Positions 11,910 to 25,200 of a stretch of 64,000 bases of DNA are shown piece by piece. Under the pieces are notes generated by a model that did no database searches, had not been told where the DNA came from, and saw only the letters and a program-made list of their open reading frames with translations. The stretch covers positions 868,001-932,000 of the forward strand of contig JAACJP010000006.1 in NCBI GenBank assembly GCA_013368375.1, read 5' to 3'. Each line of letters starts with the position of its first letter. Positions within the stretch are counted from its first letter, which is position 1. This stretch comes from Tricholomella constricta (lineage: Eukaryota; Basidiomycota; Agaricomycetes; Agaricales; Lyophyllaceae). Both the position numbers and the translations under genes were made by a program.

Positions 11910-14900
11910 TCAGACAAGACCCTGGTCATTGACTCTTTGCATACTAGCGTCACTAAACGGGTTAATGTCCGAAATACTCGATGACGATGAGGGAGAGCCT
12001 TTTCTGCTCTGACTGTCTGGCGAATTTCCGGGGACGACCTCGTTTACCCCCACCTCGAAAGCGGATGTGGCCTCCTCCCAATCATGGTCCTCGGCCTCAG
12101 AGTCGATCTCAACTTCGTTTGACGACGTTGGAGATGCCTTTCCGGGGTCTGGGAAGTCAAATCGCTGGGACGAGATGAGGAGCGGGTCGAGAGTGCTCGT
12201 GAAATGGTCATGAGATGGGATTTCGTCCAAACCAGGCAGATTGTCTGGCGAAGGCGAGGCGACGGAAGACCCAGTGTTGGAGCCATGTGAGCGTAAGGTC
12301 CAAGGATCACCAGGGAGAGGCTGGGAACTTGGGGGTAATGTGAGACCAGTTCTGTATCCACTATCCTCGTTAGGCGGTGTGGGAAGTTGCGTGTCGATGG
12401 TCATATTGTCGTCTACCTTTGCCTCGTGCTTTAGGCGAGCTGCTTCGATTTTGTGATGCGTCTTCCCTCCGAGAGGGGCTGTGGAACGCCGACGATAGAA
12501 AAGGAGATAAGCATTCGCATTCTATAAGGTCAAATGAGCTAACGATACTGGCGAAGATTGGAAGCATACACGTACCACTGCATCCGTTGCGCGTGCTGGT
12601 GTGACAAAAGAGTCATCGAAGTGGTACCATTTGTCGTTGGTGTGATTCAGCGCGTACGCCCGATAGTGACCACCTCCAAGGCCTCCCATATGTTCGTCAA
12701 CGCCAAAGAGATCATAGACCAGAGGCTCCCCGAGATCGGCGATTTCAAGCGCTTCAAGATCAACACCCTGCTCCGCCAGCCTCTTCGCAACCTCACGCTG
12801 CCCAACCATGTTGCTGAGATCGAGTCCTTGTACCGGGAAATCAATGAACGTGTCGATCTTGTCTCTCAAAGTCCGACTGTTGCTGAAGCGCTTTAGATGC
12901 ACAACAAGAACATCAGGCACCTTCCACAAGTCAAACTTCTTGGTCGCTTGCTGATGCTTCTTGCACTGGGGACAATACCACAGGTCGTCCTCGCCGAGTT
13001 TCTCTTCCTTCGTGAACTCGTCGAGACAATCTTGCAGCGAGATCCCTTTGTGCCTCTTGTCTGACGCCGCCTTTTTCGACTCGAGATACTCCGGATGCTG
13101 GAACTCGGGCCAAGTGTCCCAGAGTGCGTGTTCCCAGCGGGAGCGCTCATCGCCGAAATAGTACGCCTTCATATTTTCGTCGAATTCGCAATAAAATGCG
13201 TCGCCCTCGCGCAGTAGAATAGGCTCTGTTTCGGCTTGCTCGGTGCGGCAGTCCCACGATTCCCAACGATTGGCACCGTAATTGTTGAACTGGGTCCCAT
13301 AATCCTTGTGGTTGGTCTGAAGCCGGAGCGTGAACACATCCTTCTTGGTTCCAACGCGCCGAGGTACGAAATCTGTGACCGTCGTGTTCATGTCAATCTC
13401 ATCGGCCAGTGTAATGCTCTTTGCGTCAACGATGTCGCCGTCGAGTGGCACCGCCTCCTTCACGGTGACGATATCACCGTTCTCTTTGATCTCCGTAATT
13501 AATTCGACGGGAGGAAAACCGTTGATAGTGATAGAAACCTCGTCGATCTCGGCAGCGGGTGAGGGCTCCCACCTATGAAGATCCCTAGCATTCGCCGTCC
13601 AACGCTGCAGACGCGTTAGCACAGCATCGTACATAACATCGGCACTTGTAGCTTGTTCCGGGGTGATGGCAACGACACTAGGGTAACCGAAAACGGAGCT
13701 ACCTTTGTTGTTCGTCATGTAGGAGGGGCGCGCAAGGGGGTTAAGGTCACAGAGGTATACGGGGACTATAATGGGATCATCGGGTTGTCTCTTGTATGTC
13801 CTGCTCTGTTGGGCGTGGCAAGGCAACTCGAAGCAGACAATGATGTCGTTGTCCGCCATGTCACCACATGGAAGGCTGTCGTCGAGGTTCTTGTAAAATC
13901 TATTGTTGAAAATCTCTAGAGTAAGAAGCTGGACAAGGTTTGAGCGCTGTTGTCGATGAGACGATAATTTGACACCCACATTGTCTGGATTGGCTTCCAA
14001 CCAGCGACCAAGAAGAATTCGCAGATCTCTAAACGATGCGTCCCTGCTGATTTCCACAGGAATCTGGGGGACGAGAATTACAGTGATTCAGGTTGACCAA
14101 ATGGTTTGACCTACTTTCACGTGAGGCTTATCCAGATCCCAGGGCACATAGAAGATGTTATGTTTCCACTTTTTATGTACGGGAAGTGGCAGTGTCAAGT
14201 ACATAAAGGGGTCGAACGTAATGGAGACCTAGAAATCGGGCAAGTGTCGTTAGTGACAAGAGAAACATTTTATCATGTTGCAATACCTTCTCACACTCAG
14301 GGCAAATGAGCGTACTCTGGTATTGGCCTTGGAACAAATCGACGATAACACTGTCATTCCGCTTCATGTACCCTTCCCAGGAGCTCTGTGCAAGCTTTAC
14401 AAGTTCCAGGTCACCCCCACCCTCCCAGTCCGGCTTCTCGACGTAAGGTTTTTTCAGAACGCGGTTCAGGTCCTCATGGAGACCGTCCAGCAAGAACGCC
14501 ACAAGTTCCTGCGAGTCATGCTGCTGATATCCGCTGAATTGAGGCGCAAAGCGCTGGAGCTGCGATTTGAATTCGCGTGGCGAATACGACGTAGAGGATC
14601 CAGTGGAGGCCCATATGCGGTGAAGAAGTGCGCCGAAAGCCTCTGCGATAGCGCCGTGCATACCAAGGGGGTTGTCGGGATTTAACTCCTCCTGATACAA
14701 ACCAGCTGTCAAAGGACGGGTATGAAAATCTGAGGTATGGGCGAGCCTATAACACAATGCAACATACTCAAGAAGTACTCCGTAAGTTCCTTGTTGTGCG
14801 CCAGGCACTGGAGCGCAGAGTTCATGAAACACGTATTCCCCCTGAAAACCTTGTGTAAGTTTGAGAGTGTAAGCTGATGAAGACAACCAACATGTTTCCC

Positions 14901-16169
14901 AGACCTAAAGTACCAGGTTCCAGCGTTTTCTCCTTGATAGAGGCTTTCCACGAAAGGGTGGATGTGGAGAAGTGGTCGACCCCTGTGACAGTGGTAGATG
15001 TGGACGGAATGGACTTCGACATGCGATTGAAGAAGCCGTCCTTGGAATTGAACAGAGGCGCAGGGACACCAGGACGTCCGGCGACAGTCAACGGTGGTGG
15101 CTGTACAGACTGTGGCGCATCTACAATCCAACCTGATGGGTCCTTGAATTCGACAACAAAGCAGTCGTCCGATTGAATGCCTTCTTCTTCAAGTGTCTTG
15201 TCGCTGTCTTCCTGAATCTTTTCTTCTGATGTCGTGAGGAGAGAACTCGGAAAGTCGAGCGATGTCCAATCGTCGTTCACGGAGTCGATCTTCCAAATGC
15301 GGAAAGCTTGTGTGTGAGGAATTGGAGCTACAGTGGCAGCAAGCTGAGCGTTGAGGGCCTTGATGGTTTCACCAGCAGAAATGGTGATCGATGGGTAAGG
15401 AGGGCCGTTGCATTTAGCAATCGCGAGTCGAAAAACTCTGAGCTTTGGCGGGCGAAGCTCTAAGGACGCTTGCTTAGATGTGCCTCTCTCAATTATGCGT
15501 CGTGGAAGGGGACGAATGGCTTCACCGTACCTAGACAAAGGATCAGCCGCAGAACGAGAAGAAGTCAAAGGAATCTGACCAATGGAGAAAGCATCTCCAC
15601 ACGTCCTCTGGCACAAACTCTAAGTCGATTCCCTCTACCAAGGATAACTGGAGGTTCCCATATGAATCCAGCAGACGGGAGTTATCCACCGGGCCGAGAT
15701 CCTGCTCATTAACTGGACCTTCCTTGTCCACCTCACCAGTCAAAGCCTTCCGCCAGCGCTTCCACCAGTCCCTCGCGACCAAATACCACGTTTCGCCCAC
15801 CTCCATCTTCCGTCCCTTGCTTTTGTCGACAAAGGACAATTTCTCGTCCGAGGAAGCGGTCTTTGGGACAGCAGGAGCCTGTTCTGGAAATGTAGAGTGG
15901 CCTAGAGTAACAAGCCCCGGTATATCGCTCTCTCCCTGTCCTGCCATGTACGAATCAATATCGTTGGGATCGGCGATGGTTAAGGTAGACATCTGATCGC
16001 CTCGAGAACCGCGAACAGCGTCATCAAGAGGACTCCCGTCCACTACTGTCCGCTTCAGCGAAGAAGAGAATGCATCGGACTGCATGGACTGACTTCGTTG
16101 GCGTTTTCGACTTCGCTGAGATGATTCGTTGGGCGTCGGTGAACTTGCTGGAGAGGGTTGAAGGGACAT
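11910..16169 (-). CDS. UBP12: Ubp12-type ubiquitin carboxyl-terminal hydrolase (DUSP + USP)
   Basis: Cysteine protease that removes ubiquitin from proteins; the domain set matches fungal Ubp12 and animal USP4/11/15. ATG at 16169 ([10 protein letters not shown]). The splice model has six introns: 15531-15579, 14842-14891, 14706-14767, 14229-14286, 14064-14114 and 12522-12575. It gives 1311 residues and stays in frame. Domains: a DUSP domain (about residues 120-235; [13 protein letters not shown], then WYG across the first intron), a ubiquitin-like region, the Cys box [16 protein letters not shown] (Cys near 412), QQHDSQEL, two zinc-ribbon CxxC pairs (CPEC, CPQC), and the His box [11 protein letters not shown] (His near 1076) with FDDS. 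After the catalytic end AYLLFYRRR comes a disordered acidic/Ser-rich tail. All catalytic residues are present. It is transcribed divergently from DAK. Confidence 0.92.
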
Positions 16170-16498
16170 TTTGTCGGTATATGGTGGTAGTATGAAGAAA
16201 AGAAGAAATCTGTCCGCCACCTAAGCTTATATGGGGGCCTTTAAAGACAACAAAAATGAATGAAAGAAAAACCAAGGAAAACAGTCTCCTCCACAAGTGA
16301 CATACGCAAGTCAATCCGAAGGGTTGACTCACGTGACCGATTAGTAACCCCGTGCGCGCGGTCGGCGGTCACGGACCCACGGTCCCGGTCTCGCTGTGTT
16401 TTGGGCGAAATGCTCCTCCGTCGACGGTGCGAATCTCGGAGTCTTGGAAAGCGATATTTCCATCATGTGTTCTGGGACTCTCTCGACCAGAAACCACC
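16170..16498. promoter_or_regulatory. Bidirectional promoter between UBP12-like and DAK
   Basis: This 329-bp divergent intergenic region serves both start codons. At 16325-16335 a TGACTCA (Gcn4/AP-1 type) overlaps a CACGTG E-box; on the minus strand the latter reads GTCACGTG, the Cbf1-type core. The motif names come from yeast knowledge; binding here is inferred. Confidence 0.5.
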
Positions 16499-18919
16499 AT
16501 GTCTGTACAAAGTGAGGCTTCCCATTGTTCCAAACAAATATCGATGTTCCAGCTAACAACATACAATAGACAAACATTTTCTCAACACACCTTCGTCCCT
16601 TGTCCTTGATTCCCTTCGAGGGTTGTGCGCAGTCAATCCCAAGCTCGTCCTCGATGAGCAAAGCAAAAGTAAGTCTACGGTTCTGTTGGCTGAGCTTACT
16701 AAGTGCGAGTTAGCCGTCTTCCTTGGCTCGCATGATCGATCGAAGGTGGCTCTTCTGTGCGGGGGTGGATCTGGCCATGAACCTGCTCATTCCAGCTTCG
16801 TGGGTAAGAGAGCTTCTTCGACAAATACCCATGTCTCACTGATCTGTACAGGCCAAGGCATGCTAACGGGCACGTCGATCTAACTGACCCGCGATCCATG
16901 ACTGATTGATATTATACAGGGGCTGTCTGTGGAAGTGTTTTTGCTTCCCCAAACGCTAGTCAAGTGCGTCGTGGTATTGAGCTCATTGACAACGACAAAG
17001 GGTGCTTGAATATCTTCGAGACCTGTCACTCTGCCTGATCAAACACCTTAGAACCGTTATCATTGTCAAGTGACTGTCATTCGCGTCCTGCTCGTCGCCT
17101 GGCTCTATAACACAATATATTACAGGAACTACACTGGAGATATTCTTAATTTTGGCCTAGCCAAAGAACAACACGCAGCTCTCCATCCAGAGAAGGCTGA
17201 ACAGGTCAAATTTGTCATTGTCGGCGATGACGTCGCCGTAGGCAAGACTCAAGGAAGCATCGTTGGCCGACGGTAACTCTATCATTCCTTTGTGAAGTAG
17301 TTCATAGAATATTGAGCTATTTTCCAGGGGACTAGCTGGCACTGTGTTGGTATACAAGATTGCTGGCGCCCTCGCTAATCGTGGGGGAAGCCTTGATGAC
17401 GTCTACAACATTGCTCAGTGGGTTGCATCGAATGTTGCGACCATCGGCGTTAGCTTGGAGCACTGTCACGTATGTACATGGCTAACGGGTAATTTATGGT
17501 CATTAAATTCTCTTCTATAGGTCCCTGGGACTACATCAGCCTCGTCTCATCTCCAGGGCTCGGAAATTGAGATAGGAATGGGAATTCACAATGAGGCCGG
17601 AAACCGCCGTCTCTCTCCGAACCCACCTCTCAAAGAGCTCGTTCCCCAGCTTCTCGATCTCCTGATGTCGACCTCAGACCCCGAACGATCTTTCCTGCCC
17701 TGTCAAGGCCAGAATGGTCAAGACGACATTGTTCTTTTGGTCAACAACCTCGGAGGAGTCAGCGAGCTAGAACTTAGCGCCATCGTAGGTGAGGTGCACG
17801 GTGCTCTCCACGCCAGAGGAGTCGTCGTACATCGTGTCTTATCCGGTAGCTTCATGGTAAACTTTGATACTTCTTCAACCACATTATTACTAAAATTGAC
17901 CTGTCTTTACAGACAAGTCTCAACATGCCAGGATTTTCAATTACCCTACTCCTCCTGCCCTCCAAGGATAACGAATCCAGCCCAGCGTCATCTCTTCTTC
18001 TTTCTCTTCTGGACGAACAGGCCGATGCCCCAGGATGGAAATGGCACTCGGCCGCGGCGCCCGCCGGCCGACCTCAACTTGTGAAAGCTACCCCTCAAAC
18101 GGAGAAACGGGCACCAGAGTTTCAATTGAAGGCTGTCGATTCTGCTTCTTTCAAGATAAGCGTCGAACGCGCATGCAAGGCTATAATATCAGCGGAGCCA
18201 GAAATTACGCGGATGGATACGATCGCCGGGGACGGCGATTGCGGGCTCACTCTGAAGGTATTCATTGATGATAATTCACTCATTTGTTGTTCGTTCAGAT
18301 TTTCCGGTTCCTAGGCTGGCGCCGAAGGTATGGGCATCAACATGAAAACTCGATTGGCATTTGACATCTGCCCTAGCGGTTCTCGAGAAGTTATCGGAAG
18401 GTCGCATCGACGGTGACGATCTTGTTGGATCTGTCATCATCGTCGCACAAGTGGCAGAGGAAGCTATGGGAGGCACAAGTGGAGCACTCTATTCGTGCGT
18501 CTTCTTCTCACAACCTCACAACATCATTGACGACGCCATTTTGACCTGATAAACTCAGGATCTTCTTCTCTGCCCTCGCCCAAGGGCTCCAGTCTCAAAT
18601 CAGCGTCAGTGCCACCGTTACTCCAGGGACATGGAGCAAGGCCCTCACCTACGCGCTGACGAAACTCTACACTTATACGCGCGCCCGGCCGCCCTCGCGC
18701 ACTCTCGTCGACCCCTTGGCAGCCTTTATCGAAACGCTCGCTGGCAGCGATTCGGGAGCGGCTGTCAAGGCTGCTGCGTCAGCAGCGGACGCTACTAAGG
18801 ACATGAAGGCAAAGGCAGGGCGCAGCGCGTATGTAGAGGGTGATCGCCTGAAGCAGGAGAGAGTCGCGGACCCGGGCGCGTGGGGTATAAAGACAATCTT
18901 GGAGAGCTTGTTGAGTTGA
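16499..18919 (+). CDS. DAK1: Dihydroxyacetone kinase (DhaK-DhaL fusion, ATP-dependent)
   Basis: Phosphorylates dihydroxyacetone (and glyceraldehyde) with ATP in the cytosol. My model has 13 exons: 16499-16511, 16570-16668, 16714-16803, 16852-16869, 16920-17001, 17052-17069, 17126-17272, 17328-17469, 17521-17856, 17913-18257, 18315-18327, 18377-18494 and 18559-18919. They sum to 1782 nt, in frame, 593 residues, normal for eukaryotic Dak. The DhaK half shows CGGGSGHEPAHSSFVG and LEHCHVPGT, whose His is the covalent substrate-binding residue of the family (near residue 203). The DhaL half shows GDGDCGLTLKAGAE and MGGTSGALYS, the ATP/Mg site. Four exons are only 13 or 18 nt. The intron at 16870-16919 needs a GC donor: the nearby GT donor shifts the frame into a stop. 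The first exon is the least certain. Confidence 0.93.
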
Positions 18920-19208
18920 GCGCCAAGCTGACTGCCATGGAGAGCAAAATGTAAACTACATATATGTTACCGTTGAAGTATTTTTACGCAAAAAGAGAGG
19001 TGTGGATTCTTTTAAAGCCTGGTTGTTGACTCCTCAATCAGTGAATCTCATCATAGAAAATCCGGGTTTAATTCGGATCTGGCCGAAAGCTTCCAGACCA
19101 AACGTGCGCAACATCACGACGCACAACCCGCTGTTTCCCCTGGACGGTGACATATGAACGGGTGCTGCTGGTAAAGCCAAGTACGCCGACCAAATCTACA
19201 GCAAGACC

Positions 19209-22200
19209 ATGGCGTCTAGCGTGCAGCTGTCCCAAACGGATCAGATATTCCAAAACCTCAAGCAGAAGAGTCCCGATGTTCGACTACAGGCCGCAATTGA
19301 ACTGCGCCGCTATGTTATTAACCTTTATCTTGTGCATTTACGCGACCTAATGCACTATTAGCTGTCGACAGCTGTCGCAGAAATGTCTTCCGACGCTGCG
19401 GGGAAGTTGTGGGACGATAATATTAACCGCAGGCTATTCGAGTTAACCCACAGCCAGAACAGCGCGGAGGCATTTGGTGGCCTTGTGGCTATCAGTACGA
19501 ACTCTTGCATGTGGCTCATCATGACAAAAAACTTATTCTGTGCCAGGTCAACTGCTCGACGTCGAAGGAGAGGAGAATCTCGACTCCAAACGGAACCTTT
19601 TTCGTTTCTGGAACTATGTCAAGCATCTTCTTCCAAACCACGATGTCAATCTAATGCTAGCAGCGTCAAAGACTCTTGGTCAAATTGCAGAAATCGGAGG
19701 CGCAGCGTTTGGAGAGAGATTCATGGACAAGGAGGTACCAGCTGCCATAGAGATGATGCAACCAGACAAGCAAGAATCGCCACGATATGCCGGCGTTTTG
19801 ATCCTGAAGGAACTCGCGCGAAACAGCCCGACATACTTCCACTCCCACATTGCTGTCGTCTTCGACAATGTTCTCGTACCCTTACGCGATCAGCGCTTGA
19901 TAGTGAGGGAGGGTGCCGCCGAATTGCTTGCGGCTTGTCTCGAGATTGTCACCCTGAGGGAGCGTCAGACACGCAGTCCCTACTTGTTCAAAATTCTTCA
20001 GGACGCACAGATGGGCCTCAAGCAATCTCAGCCGGAAATCATTCATGGGTCTTTGCTCACATATCGTGAACTGCTACTTCACGCGGGAATGGTACGTCCA
20101 GTCTTTGCGCTCGTAGTTTACACAGCACTTATGCCACACGCACATAGTTCATGCGAGAGAACTTCTTGGACACGGCTGATCAAATTCTCAGGTTCAAGTC
20201 TCATAGAGACTTGCTTGTTCGCAAGATGGTCATCACTATGATCCCCTCGCTGGCTGCTTACGACACTCAAACATTCACCGAGCACTTCCTGCACAAAGCC
20301 ATGGCCCACCTGTTAACGCAATTGGAAAAACCAAACGAACGAGCTTTCGGTGAGCACAGCAGATACTCACATACTGACAGCCTCTGACTTGTAATTCCGC
20401 TAGCCTTCATCGCCATTGGCCACACAGCCACGGCTGTTGGTAGTGACATGAAACCATTCCTAGACTCCATTATGATGCACATCAAGCAAGGCTTACAGGG
20501 CCGAGGGTAAGTCGAGCCCAATGCTCCATCTTTTGGTTCTGATGATTCCCACAGAAGAAAGAATGCGCCTTCAGAAGAGCCGCTTTTTCAATGCGTGGGC
20601 ATGCTTGCTGCCGCAGTCGGTCCCAATCTCACGAAACTGCTCCACGATCAACTCGACCTAATGTTGGCTTGCGGATTGAGCGAATCCTTACGCCAAGCTC
20701 TGGTTGCAATTGCGCGATGCATCCCTCCACTTCTGAAAACTATCCAAGGTATGTCAATTCTCGACAGACCCTGATGCCAATTTCAAGTTTCTTAGATCGC
20801 CTTCTGGACTTGCTCTCCAATATTCTGAGTGGCCAACCATACAAGCCGTTGGGCGCCCCTGCTCTCGGTCGTACTGAAATAACTGGAATAAACCGCGACA
20901 TAAGTGCCACTCAAGTTTGTACTTGACCTCTTCTCCTGACACTCTCTGACGCAGTGTCGTCACAGGTGACGGCTCACGAGAAACATCCCCCTGAACTTAT
21001 CACATTAGCCCTTTCCACCCTCGGATCATTCGATTTCAGCGGTGCGTGCTTTGCTCCTCATGCTCACTTGTGCCATTGAGCCCAATTTTCAGGACACGTG
21101 TTGAACGAATTTGTTCGCACTTGTGCCCTTCCCTATCTCGAGGACGATAATCCCGACATTAGGTGTGCAGCGGCGCTTACCTGCTGTCGCCTCTTTGTGC
21201 GCGATCCCATCTGTTATCAAGCGAGCAGCCACGCGATTGAAGTTATCAGCGATGTGCTTGACAAGCTTTTAACAGTAGGAATTGCGGACCCTGGTAAGAT
21301 GCCCGTGTCCATCGTCCAAGTTTTCTTGTTGATCAAACTACCAAGACTCCGCAATCAGACACACAGTCCTTTCCTCGCTTCACGAACGATTTGATAAACA
21401 CCTGGCGCAGGCAGAGAACGTTAGGTCTTTGTTCATTGCTTTGAACGATGAAGACTTTGAAAATCGTGTGACTGCCGTGGAATTGATTGGCCGCCTTGCG
21501 AAACACAACCCAGCTTATGTCATGCCATCGCTTCGGAAAGCATTGATTCAACTACTAACTGAGCTGGAGTACTCTACCGTACTGTACGTGTGCCTTCCCG
21601 CTTACCTGGGCCACCGTCTGATATTATATCATAGGCGCAACCGGGAGGAATGCACCCGATTGCTGACGCTATTAGTTAGCGCCACACAACGCCTCATTAA
21701 GCCTTATGCGCTTCCCATGCTCCGAGTGCTACTTCAGAAGGCTAACGATGTCAACCCTACTGTTGCAGCTAATGTTCTTATGTGCCTTGGGGAACTAACA
21801 TGCGTTGGTGGAGAGGATGCCTTACCTCACGTCCCGGAACTCATGCAGGTGATTATATCCCGATTGTCGGACCCTTCGCTCATCAAACGAGATGCTGCAT
21901 TGCACACCCTTGGCCAAGTATGCTCGAGCACAGGATACGTCATTGCTCCTCTGGCCGACCACCCTCAGCTGCTGGAACTTCTCGGCAGAATTCTCAGGAC
22001 GGACTTTAACCCACCTGTGCGGCGTGAGGTGGTTAAAGTTCTAGGTATCATGGGGGCTCTGGATCCCTACCGGCGCAAGGTACTTTGCACTTCACTTGTC
22101 AGTTTGCTACTCAGCCTGACTGTGATCCAGATCAGACCAGAGGGTGAAGCTAGCGAGACTGCGCTAACTGCAGTCAACCAAGTTCCGATCAATCAAAATG

Positions 22201-25200
22201 TTGGCCCTGCCGCATCCGATGACTACTTCCAGACTGTAGTCTTCACAGCACTCCTGGCGATTCTGAAGGATCAGTCACTTAACAATCATCATCCGACCGT
22301 CATCGAGGCGATCATGTCCATCTTCAAGACTCAAGGGCTTAAATGCGTGACAATTCTGCCTCAGGTAAAACTTTATAGGCGATGTTTGAGATATCTATTC
22401 ACAGCTATCATTAGATCGTTCCTGCATTTGCGGCTGTCACTCGAGGTCGTACTGCACAACTCGGCTTTTACTTGGAGCAGCTCGCGATCCTCGTCGGCAT
22501 TGTCAAGCAACACGTTCGAAACTTTATGCCGGATATCTTCTCTTTGATAACGGAGCTTTTCGAAAATGCGACCCTTCAGCTGCCCATCGTGGCCTTGATT
22601 GAAGCTCTGGGGAAAGCTCTGGACGCCGAATTCAAGCCGTTCTTGCCCACGATCCTACCCCTGATCCTCAAGGTCTTCGACGGAGAGCTGAATGACAAGA
22701 GAATGAATACTCAGATTAAAATCTTCGATGCCTTCTTGACCTTTGGGACCAACATCGAGGAATATCTACATCTCGTCATTCCAATCATTGTGAAGTCCTA
22801 TGAGAGACCCGATGGGATTGGTACCACGCCGCTGCGAAAGAGGGCCATCCAGACCATCGAGGGGCTGTCTAAAAGAATTAATTTCTCTGACCATGCCTCT
22901 CGAATTATTCATCCCCTGGTCCGCGTTTTGGAGAATTCCAACAACGAGCTCCGCATGACTGTGATGGACACACTATGCTCCCTTGTAATTCAGCTTGGAT
23001 CCGACTTTGCGATATTTGTCCCAACTATCAACAAGGTACGCGTTCGCAAAAGTGACGAGTTCAAGTTGTAGGTTAGTGCTCAAACTCTGAACAGTGCATT
23101 CTTCGGAATCGCATCATACACCCGAAATACGAGAATCTGATTTCCAAGCTCCTGAACGGCGAACGTCTGCCTCAAGAAGCAGGCGTACTTGACATTCTGT
23201 CAGTCTTTTCACTCGTGTTTTGTCATTGAACTCATGTTCCTTACAGCCAGAGCGAAAGCACCAAGGCGCCCGAGTTTTCGGCACCTGCTGAGGCCACCAA
23301 GTTAGCTGTAAACCAGCAGCATCTCAAGCAGGCATGGGATACGTCGCAAGTGAGCACCCGCGAAGACTGGAGCGAATGGATGCTTCGTCTTGGCGTGGAA
23401 TTCATGAAGGAGTCGCCATCGCATGCCCTCCGTGCCTGTATGAGTCTCGTGGATATCCACCCTCCGCTAGCTAAGGAGCTATTCAATGCGGCATTCCTGT
23501 CGTGCTGGACGGATCTTTATGACCAATATCAGGTTCATACCCATCTCCTTTCATTGTAATGTTCACGCTAACTCAGCGTTCTTTTAGGAAGACCTGGTTC
23601 GGTCAATTGAGACTGCAATTACGTCCCCGACTGCACCACCTGATCTTATTCACCGCTTGCTTAACCTCGCCGAATTTATGGAACACGAGGAGAAGCCTCT
23701 CCCTATCGAGCATAGGACTCTAGGCGAATATGCGATGAAGTACATGGCGTATGCTAAGGCCCTGCATTACAAGGAACTTGAGTTTTTCTCCGAGTCTTCG
23801 CCCGCTGTCATTGAATCTCTCATATCGATCAATACGCGGTTGCAGCAACATGACGCAGCATGGGGCACACTTTTGACTGCACGGGAACAATACGACGTTA
23901 CCAAGCACGAAGAGTGGTACGAGCGACTCGGCCGTTGGCAAGAAGCCTTGATCGCTTATGAGCGGAAGGCCGACACGGACCCCAACGACCAAGATGTACA
24001 GATCGGCCGGATGAAATGTTTACATGCTCTCGGTGAATGGGATCATCTAGCGGCGCAAGTGGAACAGACCTGGGCGAATGCTAGTCACGAATATAGGCGA
24101 GAAATCGCCCCGATGGCTGCTGCTGCTGCGTGGTCACTCCATGAATGGGATCTGATGGATGACTACATCACGACAATGAAGGCTGATTCACCAGATCGTG
24201 CATTTTATCGAGCCATTCTTTCGGTCCACCAGAACCAGTTTCCGAAGGCTTTGGTTCAAATCGCGAAAGCTCGTGACCTGTTAGATCCAGAGTTGAGTTC
24301 CTTCGTCGGGGAAGGGTATGGTCGATCATACAAGTGAGCATTGTCCTTCGCAATCGGGTCCATTCCAGTTCTGATTCAATCAAATCAGTGTCATGGTCCG
24401 CGCTCAAATGCTTTCGGAATTGGAGGAAATTATCCTCTATAAACAATATGCTGACCAGCCCGAGCGTCAACAAACTATGAGGAAAACCTGGATGAAACGG
24501 TAAGCCTCGTGTCCAAGAGCATTTCGATGCACGCATCAACGTGTTATAGACTACGCGGGTGCCAGCCGGATGTCGAAGTCTGGCAACGTATTCTTCAAGT
24601 CAGAACACTGGTTCTCGACCCGGAGACTGATCCAATCATGTGGATCAAGTTTGCGAATCTATGTCGCAAATCCGACCGCATGGCTTTGGCTGAGAAGACG
24701 ATCAACTCACTTCTTTCACCTGAACGAGTGCGTACTCTTTCCGTCACTGTGGTCCTCGCTGACCAGTCTCTTCAGTATCAACGACACCATAATCAAGGCC
24801 AGCATACCAAAGCTCCTCCCAATGTCGTGTATGCTCAGTTGAAGTTTATGTGGGCCACGGGCGCTAAAGAGGAGAGTCTTGGATTCCTTCGCCAGTTTTC
24901 TGCGAGCCTATCAAGGGATCTGCAGGTGGAAACTGGTGATAGCCCAATTCATGGAGGCGTACCAAAGACGAAGCTCACAGAGCTATCGAAATTGCTCGCG
25001 CGCTGTTACTTCAAGACAGGTGAATGGCAGGTCGAGCTTGCTGATGACTGGGGAGGAGTGAGTACTCCCGCCACACTAACTCACTTGAATGACATTGAAC
25101 CATGGCTTTCCCAGCGAAACGTTGAGGATATCTTGCATTCCTACTATCTTGCGACACATTTCGATCATACCTGGTATAAGGCATGGCATACATGGGCTCT

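Noticed and set aside
11910..16169. USP7-type deubiquitinase
   Set aside because: An N-terminal DUSP domain is present and no MATH domain is seen, so the Ubp12/USP4/15 type fits better.
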